64,000 bases of DNA from Argyresthia goedartella (taxonomy: Eukaryota; Arthropoda; Insecta; Lepidoptera; Argyresthiidae), in assembly GCA_949825045.1 (NCBI GenBank), contig OX463808.1, positions 29,263,674-29,327,673 on the forward strand, given 5' to 3'. Position 1 is the first letter of the stretch. Each line of letters begins with the position of its first letter. The position numbers and the translations under genes are program-made. Below are positions 44,999 through 57,280 of the stretch, one piece after another. A model generated the notes under the pieces. It was not told the DNA's origin and ran no database searches. It was given only the letters and a program-made list of their open reading frames with translations.

Positions 44999-46039
44999 AA
45001 ATCCACTCTTGGCCTTCGCTACTGTCCCCTTTATAGGTTTTTAATTTTATTACCATGCCATAGGTTCAAAATCGCGACCCCTCAAAAAATAATATTAATC
45101 GAGAAGATAACTCGACGCCTGCGCGACTTCACTTTATCACATAATTTTAGGCATCCATTTTATAAATTATTTTTATTTTATTTTTGAACACGCCCAGTTA
45201 AGGTAGATCAGATGTGTGATGGCGATTATATTTTCGTAATAGTTTAATTTATTAATATATTGAGCGCGGACGTGACGTACTTACGGTGGTTCTGTCTTCG
45301 TAATAAAATGCACTCCAATCGCTCCCTAGGGCGGAACAATAAAAACTACTATTTCACCCCCTGTCTGTATGACGTCATATTATTGCACGCAATGGGTTTG
45401 TATGGTTCTGTGCACCACGCTTTGCGTTTTGTGTATGATATAGATTGTCAGATTTTAATGCAGAAAACTCTTAAAGTTATACATTCGAGACAAGGTTAGA
45501 TATGTCCAACGAATAATATTTTGTGATTACAGTACCAAATGATCGTCAATTTAAATGAAATAAATTAAGTTAGAGGTGTTCTTTATGTTACGATAAATTC
45601 TAAATTACTGCACAACTCACTACGCGTTCGTTTACTCATCTACCCGTAAACATTTTATTATTATATATTAGGAATCCAGTTCAATAAATGTGGTAAAGTG
45701 GGAATAGACTGTTTGCGACTTTACAAACGGCCTGTTTTGGTTGTAAACCGAATGAGTCATCTGTTTTGAATTTCGAACGCGCATGGCGGCGTGGTCTGAA
45801 TTTGAATTTGGAACAGACGATGATTAGGTTTTTTATAGCACCCATTCTGCCAGTCACCCTAAATAAGCTTTATTTGTTTTCATTCAAATGATGATGTCTT
45901 TGTAATGTCTCGAGCATGTCTTGACATAAGGTTGCTGAAATATTTCGGTGTCTTTAACCCTTATAAGGGGCCAGGGGCCATAAACCACATAATTTTAGAC
46001 CTTAAAAAAAATTGCCTTATTAAGTTTTGTTTTAGCTAA
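44999..46039. other. Unassigned non-coding sequence
   Basis: The stretch near 45260-45430 (TGACGTACTTACGGTGG, TATGACGTCATATTATTGCA, TGGTTCTGTGCACCACGC) resembles a dispersed repeat and is open in one frame for 79 codons. It is not called as a gene. Confidence 0.4.
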
Positions 46040-46262
46040 AAAGGAGACATTAAATTAGCTGACCATATTTTGGGAAATAATAGTACCCATAATTATAAAC
46101 AACTTTCCGGTCTTCCATAGTAGCTTGTAATCAGCTGATCGGGTCAATGTACTGAGGGACATTCTTTTTTTTCATTTGCGAACATATGTTTCTTGGGGCA
46201 AGTTGTTCACATTGATGGGTACTATCATTCCCCTAAATATGGGAAGCTAATTAAATGTCACC
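46040..46262. mobile_element. MITE, sibling of 53853-54078
   Basis: Inverted ends ACATTAAATTAGCTGACCAT and GGAAGCTAATTAAATGTCAC. The AGTACCCAT and GGGTACTATC words and the CTTGGGGCAAGTTGTTCA region occur in inverted positions. About 220 bp, non-coding. The left end has lost a few bases. Confidence 0.7.
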
Positions 46263-46379
46263 CTGTATAGACGTATGCCCCATTGATTGACGTACATGCA
46301 TTTTTCCTAGCGATACACAATTCTGAAGGGCTAAATATACGGATATATTTTACAAATCATGTTTCAAAAGTTTCAGGAA

Positions 46380-46407
46380 ATTTTCAGAATTGCGCAATTC
46401 TGAAAAT
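46380..46407. repeat. Perfect 28-bp palindrome
   Basis: ATTTTCAGAATTGC is followed directly by its exact reverse complement with no loop. Confidence 0.9.
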
Positions 46408-47786
46408 AAAATCGTAAAACTCCTGTGAGAGAAGTTGTTTAGTTATTAAAAGAGTCATTGAATGATCTGTCGCTGAGTAATATTTGAAAGCCGATTTACG
46501 AACTACTACAATGTACAAAAGAGGAGTTGCGTGAACGCAGGATCACTTCAATGTCCATCCATCCGTCGGTCAAGACAGTTTTCTCGGGAACGCGTAAAAG
46601 TATCGAGTTGAAATTAATATCAATAACTCAAGACTCTCGTACATTAAGCTGTGAAAATGATACTAAAATGATGCTAAACTGATGCTTTGTTTGATACTCG
46701 CAAGGGAAACAAGAGTCGTTAGCCTAGAATCATTAAAAAAGATCTTATAGCACAAAAAAGGGAAAAATCCGCAAATCATGAATTTGTAGTCACATCACAA
46801 AAAAAAGCAATTTTTGGTTCTTCGAGTCAGACTCGCAGTTGGCCGGTCTTTGTTTTTTATTATTATTTTTTGGTCCTTAGTTTTCTTGTATGATTGTATG
46901 GAACGATTTTTTACTTCCTGACCTGTTCACATATTTATTTTTCACTGAATGGCCGAATGATTAATTAATTTTCAAAATATATCGCTAGTTTGAAGATTTA
47001 ATTTATTCGGCCATGGGCCGTTCGGCAACGTGAAATTAAAGAGTCAAGAAATAAATTATGACTCATTTTAAAGAAAATATCCTATTCCTTATTGTAGTCA
47101 TATATACATATATTTCGGCGGTATTGTGGCACTTTTTTAAAAAAACTTAACTTTCAACAAACAAAATCGATAATTAGTTTTAAATGTTACTTTTTAACCT
47201 CATACATTTTAACCTCGCTCTCCAACATATCCCGTTATCTATCCCGATGTTCCATATATTTCAATCTAGAAATCTCGTATAATTCAGCGACATAATATCC
47301 ACGGTGGTGGACTAATATCCAGGAAAAGGTGTAACAATTTGCTGCTGTTATTGTAAGACTACGTACCTAAAAAAATACAAACTTTTGACTATTATTTGCG
47401 ACTATTTCTGGTAGACTTTATTCATTCATTCATAGACTGGTAGACTTTAAAGCCTTGCTAAGCTATACTATGCACACTGTAGCATACACTGAAAAAAATA
47501 TTATTTACAAGTAACCAAAAGTTTTGTTACTAGTAAGCCCTAATTTAAAGATTTGCGAACTATGGCTTACTAATAACAAAACCAGGTTCCTATAGTTGTG
47601 GTGTTAACTATTTTTGCTAAAATTAACTTCATCCTTTTACTTTTTCTAAGCTAACTGTTTAATGTTAACAAAACTGTTTCGTTATCATCAAAGTTCCAGT
47701 TAGGCTAAACATTTGTTTGATTACAGGCTTCAATGTGTTTGTCAGTATGTAACAAAACTGTATGGTTTATACCAAAATTTCAGTTA
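46408..47786. other. Non-coding; includes a degraded minus-strand dispersed repeat
   Basis: From about 46510 (TCCATCCGTCGGTCAAGACA) to 46850 (GAGTCAGACTCGCAGTTGG, CCGGTC) parts of the dispersed ACCGG repeat are visible on the minus strand. The rest is unassigned. Confidence 0.45.
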
Positions 47787-47948
47787 TTATTATTATTATT
47801 ACGAGCCCACCATGTCCCACTGCTGGGCAAAGGCCTCTCTCCCCCTCTTCCACTCTATCCGATCCTGAGCGGTATCCCTCCACTCCTTGTCCCATAGACC
47901 CAGCTCATCACTCCATCTCTTCCTGGGTCGGCCACGCTTTCTCTTTGT
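47787..47948 (-). mobile_element. RTE-type LINE 3' fragment with target-site duplication
   Basis: The minus strand encodes the C-terminal signature RPRKRWSDELGLWDKEW, then DRIEWKRGREAFAQQWDMVG, ending in an AAT repeat tail. Flanks AAAATTTCAGTTA (47774-47786) and AAAACTTCAGTTA (47949-47961) differ at one base and look like the target-site duplication of a very short 5'-truncated insertion. Confidence 0.75.
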
Positions 47949-48982
47949 AAAACTTCAGTTAGTTGATTGGTAATCAATTACATATTTGGTTACAGGCTAC
48001 AATGGGGTTTGTCAGTGTAAAATAGTTGATCAAAAACTTCTTGATATATCACTTGGCTGATCTTGGAACACTGTATCTAAGATGAAGTTCAATAAAACAA
48101 CCAACTTGTCACTTGACCTGGTATAATTGTTCAATGTTACACAAAATATTTTTGGTTTATATACATTTCTCGGTAACAAAACCATATCACAAAATGATAT
48201 AACATATCACAAAGTTAACAGTAACAAAAATTTTGTTAAATAAAAAATAAATTAAAAATACAAGGCAAGTTTACTTCCTTAAATTAATTTAAATTTTGTT
48301 TACTAACAACGAAAGTCTAACCTAACTAAACTAGTTCGGTTAATCCTTTTTTTCTGTCTATAAGAATTCAAATAATGTACTTACGCTAACATTGTGAATA
48401 AACTCGATAATCGATATTGATAGAATAGGAAAATGTCCTAACCAATAGTAAATACAAATATACATCTATCGAGACATACACGATATGTATGTGTACAACA
48501 TTTTCTTAGATGATGCCTTTGACAAAAACGTGATGCAATTTGTATTCCGTCGTACATTTTCCTATCCTATCAATATTGATCATCGAGTTTATTCATGCAC
48601 AAATGCCTCAACTAAAAATTGCCTCCGATACATCACCCATTCGAGGCACGGAAACGAAAAAATGACACAAAATAACCTACCATTCTAAACAAATGAAGGC
48701 TCACAAAAGGTACAAAACATGTTATTTATCACGTACGGGGTAAAAGGGTTAAACATATTTAGTTACCGCATCTTTCGCATTTGATTAAATTATCTGTCGC
48801 TTGATTCGCTCCATAACTTCCACCTATTCTGAAACGGTATAGCTGAATCTTAGACCATGTCGAAATAACCGTTTCGCTCATGAAACAGTTTAAACTCGGG
48901 CCAAAAACACAACCAACTCAAAGTTTAGCAAAAAAAAAACTGGAGTGGTTATCTTAGACGTTCTAAGCATTCTTTCCGAAGA
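47949..48982. other. Unassigned AT-rich sequence with local duplication
   Basis: GATTACAGGCTTCAATGTG, then TTTGTCAGT (about 47720-47752), recurs as GGTTACAGGCTACAATGGG, then TTTGTCAGT (about 47988-48017). No coding signal. Confidence 0.45.
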
Positions 48983-49195
48983 CGACCTCTGTGGTGCAGC
49001 GGTTGTGGCTCAGCCTACCATGCGAGAGGTCCCGGGTTCAATCCCCGGCTGCGGGTAAAAAATAAACCCAGGTCTTGGATGTTTATATGTGTGTGACGTC
49101 GCTGTTTCTTGTTCCCACGACACAGGGTATCCTAGTGTGGGGCCAGAAGCAATGTATGTGCCTGTATGTAAATGTTTATGTTTATATTTATGTTT
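48983..49195 (+). mobile_element. SINE family A, full-length copy
   Basis: Box A GTGGTGCAGCGG, box B GGTTCAATCCCC, A-rich linker, complete 3' domain, and a TGTTTATGTTTATATTTATG tail. It is one of the better preserved plus-strand copies. Confidence 0.88.
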
Positions 49196-49599
49196 CCAGA
49201 AAACTGTTAATCCTAAAACAGTACTCTAAAATTTCTTCCGAGATGAATCGATGTGAATTCACAAAATCAGCCCCAGCCTCACTTAAGGGTAAGTTATGCG
49301 TTTTTGATATCGCACACGTTGTACAAAGATGGTCCGTGATAGGCTAAACGGATTACGCATTACCTCCCTTTACGGAAAATTAGCATAACGCGATAACACA
49401 CTGTGGAACATGTCTTTTCATATTATCATTTCGCCGTAAGCCGCTGCGAAGCCTTTTTGATAATGAAAATTCTTATAATGTTATGGCTAAGCCGCCGGTA
49501 CACCTGGGTATGCAACGTTTGTATACTTTGATTAAGAAAGTGTATTTTAACCGACTTCACAAAAGAAGGAGGTTTACAATCCGTCGGGATCTATGTTTT

Positions 49600-49965
49600 T
49601 TAGGGTTTCGTTCCCGAAGGGTGCCAAACGGGACCTTATTACTAAGCCTCCGCCGTCCGTCCATCCGTCCGTCTGTCACCAGGCTGTATCTCATGAACGG
49701 TGATAGGTAGACAGATGAAATTTTCACAGATGATGTATTTCTGTTGCCGCTATAACAACATATATTAAAAAACAGAAATATTTAAGGGGACTCCCATACA
49801 ATAATTCTTTCAATACCACATACAAACTTATGAATGCACCTGGTAACGTACATGGAGTGTGAAAGTAGCCGCAACAATAAAATCCAAACTATTCACTCCA
49901 CACCATCCCTACCATTGTACGGAACCCTTCGTGCGCGAGTTAGATTCGCACATTACCGTTTTTTA
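49600..49965 (-). repeat. Dispersed ACCGG...ACGGAACCCT repeat, minus strand
   Basis: Plus-strand text runs AGGGTTTCGTTCCCGAAGGG, CCGTCCGTCTGTCACCAGG, GATGATGTATTTCTGTTGCC, and ends GTACGGAACCCTTCGTGCGC. The interior includes the TTATGAATGCACCTGGTAAC segment. It is nearly complete. Confidence 0.75.
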
Positions 49966-52163
49966 AGTTTTTCTTTTTGTTGAAAGTATTCAGCTTTTGG
50001 TATGGCGGTTGTTCATTCAAAATCATGCCGTGTAATCCTTTAAAAAGGTTTTGTTATTCCGGCTTTTTTTTACGTGGCTATAAGATTGTTTTGATAATAG
50101 TAAAAGGAACAAACGCCATTTAAACTCGCCATTTCAATTCACAATGCCTCATCGCTGAGACTCTTGAAACTATTAACACCTTGAGAGAACAATCTTTTTA
50201 TTTTCTCTTTCTCAATCTGCGCGGAGATTTCGCCCGTATTTTATTTCCTCTAAGCTGTGGTTACACAAAGCTCGGAGGTAATGAAAAGTGTTGCTTTCTA
50301 GGATTTAATCATCTGAAACGTTGTAAAGTAGCATTTAACCAGTATAAATGAGTTTCGAGCAACAGCGTTACGAGCATTAAGTAGTTTTAGATAAAGTGAA
50401 ACCAAAAGTATTGTCATATAAGTAAAATCACATTCTAATCAGGTTACTGAACAATTTTCCCCAAGGAACATAAATTCTTTAAAGTGATACGACGGTGATA
50501 GTGGTTCAGAACTACCTTGCTCTGACAATAAAAGTGAGCTAGTTAAAACAAATATTTTTGCATGAAAAAAACACCAATAATGAAATCAAAACTAATATCA
50601 ACGGAATACCCCAACCCGGTAAATTTCCTTGCCAAAGGTTCCAATGACACTGGCCATGTACCACGCTGCACAGCCAGTTTTTTTTTGCATAAGAAATGCT
50701 CCAGAGCGTTATTCAAAAACCTTTAAACTTGCTCGTAGCACTGTTTTGATGAATTGTGATTCTCTTTGCTATATGTGTTATAGTGAAAAGTTCGATAATG
50801 GGAATACATGCCCAGGAGTCAGGCTCTGGATCTGAAGATGGAATGGATAAGTGGACGGAAGAGATAATGTTATCCATGGCGTAAATTTGGGTGAGGTCGG
50901 TTCATAGCCTAGAACTTACCTAATTAAACCACAGCAAACACAACTTTTGGCAAGATGGACAAGTAATCGGGGGTTGAAAAGAAAATTGATTATAAGGCGA
51001 AGTTAAGTGAACAGGCAGACGCTGAGTGGTGTCGTTACAGGACGATGCTGTAACACGTCGATGATACCTTTCTACATCGGAGTTATTATATTTAAAACTC
51101 AATGAATCTATGTGATCAAGTCTTAGAATCAAAACTAAGCAAGGGTTGCTTATATGCAAAATACATTCATTCATTTGCGCAATACTAAGTTGTGTTATCC
51201 CTGGTGAGTGATGATGTTTGTATAGGCTGGTGAAACAAAGTGGATTTGGAAATTACTATTTTGTGCAAAATATCGCATTGTGCTATTTATGGTAAATCTC
51301 AAAGATCTACATTAAAATAAACAGCGAACAATGCTGGGTAGTCGCCGACGCTACGGTTATTCCAGCTCAGGTCCAAAACGCTACACGCGGTACGCACATG
51401 TACGAAAGGACAATATTGAAGGTGATTGAAGTGTGGATGGGTGAAGCAATCTCTGCATAGCGAGTAGCAACTGACAAGCAATGAATTCACCCATAATCTT
51501 GTGAAGACAAAAACACGAATACAGCCTTTATTTAAACAAAAGATAGGTTTTTAACCTACTATTAGAAGGACAAACGGCCATATCCAAAGTAGTAGTTAAA
51601 TGATTCATTAATGATTACTTAGTGAACAATTGTATATGTAAATGCAAATTTTGAATCAGATTAAGTGTTTATCAAATGTTACTGTACGGCGGTCAGTGTG
51701 CTTTTCAGAGATAATGACAAATGCCTCACGCCATGAACAAAAATTGGAAAAAACAGCGAAACTGAGAGCTCCCACGGAAACCAAGCAGAACATGAGACAG
51801 CAAATAAAAACAATGATACTCAAAACGAGAAGGGCAGCAAGAACTTGAAAAAAACAACGGCTGCTCTACAATCCCACATTCCTCCATTCCACATATCCTA
51901 TATCGGCTTTGGGCTGAAGAGTCGGTCGATTCAAATCACCCCCCTTTTCATCTAACCGGGAAGGTTACTCACCCACCCTCCTTTCAAAATTTGTGTCCTC
52001 TGGTGTGCCGACCGAAAGACTGGAACATGCTTAAAAACCTGGCCGGAGAGGCACCATTCATTCATTCATACAGCCACTGATGTGTCCATAGTAGAGCCAA
52101 GTAGGCATTTAAAAACATAAAGAACCTTGCCTTGACTTGACAAGTTGTCACATCTACCCGGCA
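49966..52163. other. Unassigned non-coding sequence
   Basis: No gene recognised. The frames near 50629-50835 and 51642-51848 have no domain. Confidence 0.4.
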
Positions 52164-52172
52164 AAATGAAAA

Positions 52173-52379
52173 GGGAAATATTAAACTGCACATTAATAAT
52201 ACTGATTTACACAACAAATATACTGATTTTCACAGCCAATATAAGGGCAAAATACTGCGGTAGCAGTATTAGGTTGAACATGTAAGAACAACAAAAATAA
52301 TTAAAACTTAAAAAGTGTTTTTGCTGATCCTTTTTTGCTGTGACAATAAGTATTTTTGATGTGCGATGAAATACTAGCC
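52173..52379. mobile_element. MITE with 9-bp duplication, hairpin lost from cassette
   Basis: Flanked by AAATGAAAA at 52164-52172 and 52380-52388. Ends GGGAAATATTAAACTGCAC and GTGCGATGAAATACTAGCC. This 207-bp sibling of 4288-4533 keeps both sides of the cassette but jumps from TGCGGTAGC directly to AGTATTAGGTTGAACATG, so the hairpin is deleted. Confidence 0.82.
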
Positions 52380-52599
52380 AAATGAAAACCGCAAGTGCAG
52401 TGAATATTTTCAAGTTTAGTTGTTTTGCTTCCGATTGCTTACATTATTTTTATACATACATACCCTACTTGGTTTTACCCTACTTGGTCTAGGTGCTGAG
52501 TGTATCGTTAACCTTTGCTCAGGTTTTATAATACCAAAGACGGTGCCTAATGACGTTAGTCTCTCTCCGTCTGCCATTGTGATTAGAGTCTGTGTTAGC

Positions 52600-53145
52600 T
52601 CTATAAGTCTTCAGAATGGGCTACTCCCAACCAACCAACGGAACCCACGTTTTGAGTATCTTTTCTCAGGGGATAGACTTCGGAGATCTCACACGGTGTC
52701 ACTTTTGTCAATTCCTCAGCACAACACTGTTGCTTACGAGCACTCGTTTAGGTTAAGGGCAATACGTTTGTGGAATGCACTTCCTTGCGCTATAAGGGAT
52801 TGCAAATCCTTGGTCACTTTCAAGAAAAAATTTAAACAGCATCTCCTCTCTTCCGAATAGTGGGTATCTCATAGTATTTATGTATATCTATTTATTTATT
52901 GTATTCTATTTATTTATTTTATAGTAATTACGTAGGGTGTATTGTGATTTATTTGATAGTATATTTATTTTATTTATTTCTTTTAACTCTTAATTGTACA
53001 CTAGGACTACCTCTCTATATTTTATTTTTCTCTTTTCTTCACAGGTTAGCTGTAAGAAATTTCTTTTTAGAAATAAGCTCACCTTTGCATACTGTTTGTG
53101 TTATAATTTCCACTGTGTTTTCTGTGCAATAAAGGATTATTATTA
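52600..53145 (+). mobile_element. CR1/Jockey-type LINE, 3' fragment
   Basis: The frame ending at 52858-52860 carries the ORF2 terminus RRSHTVSLLSIPQHNTVAYE, then LRAIRLWNALPCAIRD. It is about 70 percent like the end of the copy at 61856 (estimated by eye). The 3' UTR has TTAGAAATAAGCTCACCTTT with the conserved stem-loop and a terminal GTGCAATAAAG. Confidence 0.78.
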
Positions 53146-53244
53146 TTATATTATAACCCACTAAAAAAATACGTGTGCAGCACCGTACACGAGAAAATTC
53201 GTAAAACTACTTTTGTAAATAGATAATATAACTCGTGGTCAAAA

Positions 53245-53625
53245 AAAAAGGTCAAGTGCGAGTCGAACTCGCGCACGAAGGGTTCCAGCCAGCGATACCA
53301 CCTTCAAATGGTAGGGATGGTGTGGAGCGAATAGTTTGGATTTTACAGAGCAAAATGTTGTTTACAAAGTTATTGGTGCGGCTACGTTCACACTCCATGT
53401 CCGTAACCAGGTGCATTTATACGTTTGTATGTGGTTGACAGATAAATAAATTATTTTAATAATGTTTTTTAGTATTTGTTGTTATAGCGGCAACAGAAAT
53501 ACATTTCAAATATCTAACTATCAAGGTTCATGAGATATAGCCTGGTGACAGACGGAAGGACGGACGGACAAACGAGTCTTAGTAACAAGGTCCCGCTTTA
53601 CCCTTTGGGTACGGAACCTTAAAAA
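53245..53625 (+). repeat. Dispersed ACCGG...ACGGAACCCT repeat
   Basis: Starts AAAAGGTCAAGTGCGAGTCG, then GCACGAAGGGTTCC. It contains the GGTGCGGCTACGTTCACACT segment and ends CCTTTGGGTACGGAACCTTA. Orientation is plus. Confidence 0.75.
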
Positions 53626-53852
53626 GAACAAGGAAGCTAGATAATAATAAGTATGAATTGGCTGTAGGTTGTAAGACTGGCCTGTCCAGACGGATGAAGA
53701 TTAATAAAAAAAAAAAAAGTTATTTGGCGCTTACATGGTTCGAAGTAATAAACAAAATCAAAACTGCTTAAATTAATTAAAATATAATTATTGTTTCTGA
53801 GTAATCTAAGTAGTTAACGTTTACGACCTAAAATATTGGATGGATTGGAAAC

Positions 53853-54078
53853 AATATACAGGTTGACATTTAATTAGCTGACCATATTCTGGGAAACTAT
53901 AGTACCCATCAATATGAACAACTTGCCCCAAGAAACATATAGTCACAAATGAAAAAACTATTTCTTCCCTCAGTACATTGACCCGATCATCATATGTTTC
54001 TTGGGGAGAGTTGGTCATAGTGATGGGTAGTATCATTTCCCAAAATATAGTCAGCTAATTAAATGTCATCTTGTATAC
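53853..54078. mobile_element. MITE with GACATTTAATTAGCTGACCA ends
   Basis: The left end TATACAGGTTGACATTTAAT leads into TAGCTGACCATATTCTGGG. The right end is the inverted copy finishing TTAAATGTCATCTTGTATA. Inverted internal words include AGTACCCATCA and CCCCAAGAAACATA. The arms pair over nearly 100 bases, so the whole element folds back. Confidence 0.78.
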
Positions 54079-54126
54079 GAGTATGTTTAAATTCAAGCTA
54101 GTGTGATTCAAGTCACTCAAAAAAGA

Positions 54127-54265
54127 AGGGTTCCGTACTAGTACAACTGTTTTTTGAACATTTCTTTGATTATTTTCTAGGGTTACAGCCATGTGACGGA
54201 GGGACAACGAAGACTTAGTAATAGTGTACCGTAGGCGTCCTTTTGCTGCGGGGCCCTAAAACATT
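54127..54265 (+). repeat. Degraded dispersed ACGGAACCCT repeat
   Basis: GAAGGGTTCCGTACTAGTAC at the left and GACGGAGGGACAACGAAGAC with a mutated end (GGGGCCCTAAAAC) at the right. Mostly deleted inside. Confidence 0.5.
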
Positions 54266-55324
54266 ATTATATCAAACCTTAAATATATGCAGTGCAGCCG
54301 AATTTACCAAGTCTTGTGCCGCTTCTCAATTCGAGAGTATCAACGCTAAGAAACTTTCTTGGTTAAATGTAAGTAAAACAAAGAATAATCAAATTTTCTC
54401 AAACACAACTTGCTTGACTAATTTTAGTCACCCTAAAACCAAATTTTAACGAACTCAGAATTCTGGTCACAGAAAAAATAAACAAAATTAATTTAAGTTC
54501 AAGTAAGAGCAGACAAACTAAACGCTAAATGAATGTTAATAAACATAGCTATAAGAATATGTAAAAAAACGACGTCTTTTGCAATGTATTTTTTAATGAC
54601 TGTTCAAAGTTCGCCACAGCAAATTATAGCTATAAAATTGAAGAGGTAATTTTATGGGCATGTTAAAAATGTATTCAAAACCAAATTAAATACCATAAGT
54701 CCATAGGTAGTTCAGATTTGTAAATACGTCGTAATTTATTAAGTATGACACAAAAAAAGGTACGATGCATAAATGGCAAATAACAATTTATCCGAAATGT
54801 TGCAATTGATGGTGGTATATTTTCATTCATAATTCTAATCATTGATTTTTTTTTTCAAATTGTTGTAATAATATGTTAAAGTATAAGTAAGTCTGTTTCA
54901 CTCGGTTTACTGTGGCACATATGTGCCTACTTAATTTACAATATAGTTACCTAGTTACCTAATTTTATAATTTTGTTTAATTTTTATTCCTTTCTTTTTG
55001 TATGTATCATGCTGTATACACATACCTTTGGCGCTGCAGACGGAAATGTTTGGTTTAATTTATGTGTTGTAATGTATGTCTGTGCTGCTGTTTTGAGTAT
55101 TAATAAATAAATAAATAATGATGAGATTGAGATATTGAGAGATTAGAGTGAGATTATTTCGGTAGGTAGGTAGTACCTATACTGACTCAAGACCACTGAC
55201 ATTTCCACGACATAATCGTACTCAACCCATTACATACCTATATAGAATTCAGTAGCTCCGGTGGCAATCTGTAGTCTTCGTCGAACAGCAGCTTCCAAAT
55301 GCTCGAGATACTATTCTATACAAA
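54266..55324. other. Unassigned AT-rich sequence
   Basis: An AATAAATAAATAAATAATG tail near 55104 may mark the 3' end of an unrecognised retroelement. No coding signal. Confidence 0.4.
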
Positions 55325-55595
55325 ATAACATAACATAACATTGCTTCACGCCTTTTCCCATACGGGGTGACAGAGGCACCATTGTGCCCACTTTGAGCCA
55401 GTTACTCAATACTCCACATTTTGCGTGACAGGGGGCTAGCCATCGCCGCAGCTGTGAAGTAATGAAGGTTTCCTCACGATGTGTTTTCCATCTCATTGGT
55501 ACATGGTCAGGAATCGAACCTGCCTCTCTTGTGTGTGAGAAGCAAGCGTGAAACCCATCATCCACGGAGCTCATACATCTATACAAAATACCAAA
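55325..55595 (-). mobile_element. SINE family C, well-preserved copy
   Basis: The minus strand starts with a tRNA-like head (GAGCTCCGTGGATGATGGG, box B GGTTCGATTCC). It continues through GTGAGGAAACCTTCATTACT, TGTCACGCAAAATGTGGAG and CGGCGATGGCTAGCC, and ends with a GTTATGTTATGTTATTTTG tail. The second copy is at 30700-30990. Confidence 0.75.
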
Positions 55596-55614
55596 ATCGA
55601 AATAGTATAGTATG

Positions 55615-57280
55615 TGTATTTAGTAACTGAAGAGTGCTCTCGATTTCTCCTTACTCTTCTTCAGTGCCCATTCTAATAAACAAAATGGAGAAAATGGGTA
55701 TAAGGGGTATTCCCCTTGCCATCTTTCAAAACTATCTACAAAACCGAGTTCAACGCATAAAAATCGACAATTTAATTAGCAGTGACATAGATATAGCATA
55801 TGGAGTTCCCCAGGGTAGCTTGCTGGGACCCACACTATTTCTCATCTACATTAATGGCCTTTGCCAACATAAACTAGACAACTGTAAAATAGTAACTTTT
55901 GCAGATGACACAGCATTGGTCTTTCATGGGGATTCGTGGGACCAAGCTCGTAGTCATGCAGAGACGGGGCTTGCTATTATTTCATCCTGGCTCAAAAACA
56001 ATCTCCTCACTCTTAATAAATCTAAGTCACAATATTTAACCTTCTCTATCATTAATAGAGGGCAACCACCCCCCGACTTTGAGATCAAAGTGCATAATTG
56101 CAAAGATTACAGTAACATTAATTGCCAATGCCCTGCCATGGCAAAAAGCAACACCATAAAATATCTAGGAGTCATCATTGACGATAACCTGACTTGAAAG
56201 CCCCACATTAAAATGCTAGCAGGTCGATTGAAAGCTAATCTGGATCTTCAAAAAACTCAGACATGTAGCACCACCCTACCTTTTGAAGACCGTTTACTAT
56301 ACGCTTGCACAATCCGTTTTAACGTACTGTATTCCAGCATGGGGTGGGGCCTGTAAAACACACTTGTTCGAACTGGAACGAGCACAAAGATCGCTGCTAA
56401 AGGTTTCCACTTTCAAGCCATACAGCTTCCCTAGTGCTGACCTGTACAAGTACTGTGAGCTCCTCACAGTCCGACAATTATACATACACCAAACAACACT
56501 AAGACGCCACACAAATCTAAATTATAATCCCTCCAAAATATCCAGCCGTAGAACTGAATTCGTTTGCACAACTCCTAACTTTCTAACCGAATTTACTGGA
56601 AGGCAGTACAACATACAAGCACCTAGTCTATACAATAAAATGAATAAAATTCTAAGCATCTACCCCCTAACCTACCATGAAGTAAAAATCAAGTTACGAA
56701 AGTTCCTTCTAAAATTAAAATACAGTGAAACCGAAGATCTTCTGCTAAGAATAATGTCACTTATAGCTAACCGATATTTACTACCCACCTGAATAATATC
56801 AACCATAAATCAACACTTTACTACCTATAAAACCCTTCAGACACTTACATATTAAAGATAAAAGATAAATACTTACCTACTTATTGTAAAATCATTCAGC
56901 TAAACGAAACTAATCTAAACCTTGCAATGAAATTCTTATTTGTCAGGTCTTACAATATCATTTACATAAATATTGAAAAGTGTTAACAGCATAATTTGCA
57001 CTAAATTATTGTATAATTTTAATTTATTTTGTTAATGTATTAATTACATAATTCACACACTCACTTAACCCTATAGTGAGGCAACTTCCCAGAGACAACT
57101 TTTGGTGATAACCACTTGACTCTCGACATACAGGTTCCTAAGAATCTAGTTCAAGAGTCAACAAGTATGAACCAGATATGCACCATAAGAAGCCTTTATT
57201 GATTAAGTTTTATTGTCTAATGTAATTAGTTATAAGTTGGCTCAATAAATACTATTTTCATTTTTCATTTTCATTTCTTC
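55615..57280 (+). mobile_element. Jockey/CR1-superfamily LINE, 5' truncated
   Basis: Starts inside the RT palm just after the SINE, reads to the end of ORF2, and has a 3' UTR ending AATAAATACTATTTTCATTT with a TTTTCAT-type tail. It differs clearly from the families at 15.6 and 61.9 kb. Confidence 0.75.
55634..56792 (+). pseudogene. LINE reverse transcriptase fragment
   Basis: Reading from VPILINKMEKMGIRGIPL, it shows GVPQGSLLGP, FADD (55898-55909) and the thumb KYLGVIIDD. A stop (TGA where Trp is expected, 56195-56197) follows. A frameshift near 56225-56280 leads to LAQSVLTYCIPAWGGACK and a tail ending at 56790-56792. The endonuclease and fingers are missing. Two lesions plus truncation make it inactive, although the palm motifs are intact. 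Confidence 0.8.

Noticed and set aside
45260..45499. 79-codon open frame with a balanced composition
   Set aside because: The text looks like a dispersed repeat (TGACGTCATATTATTGCA region). No domain or splice evidence.
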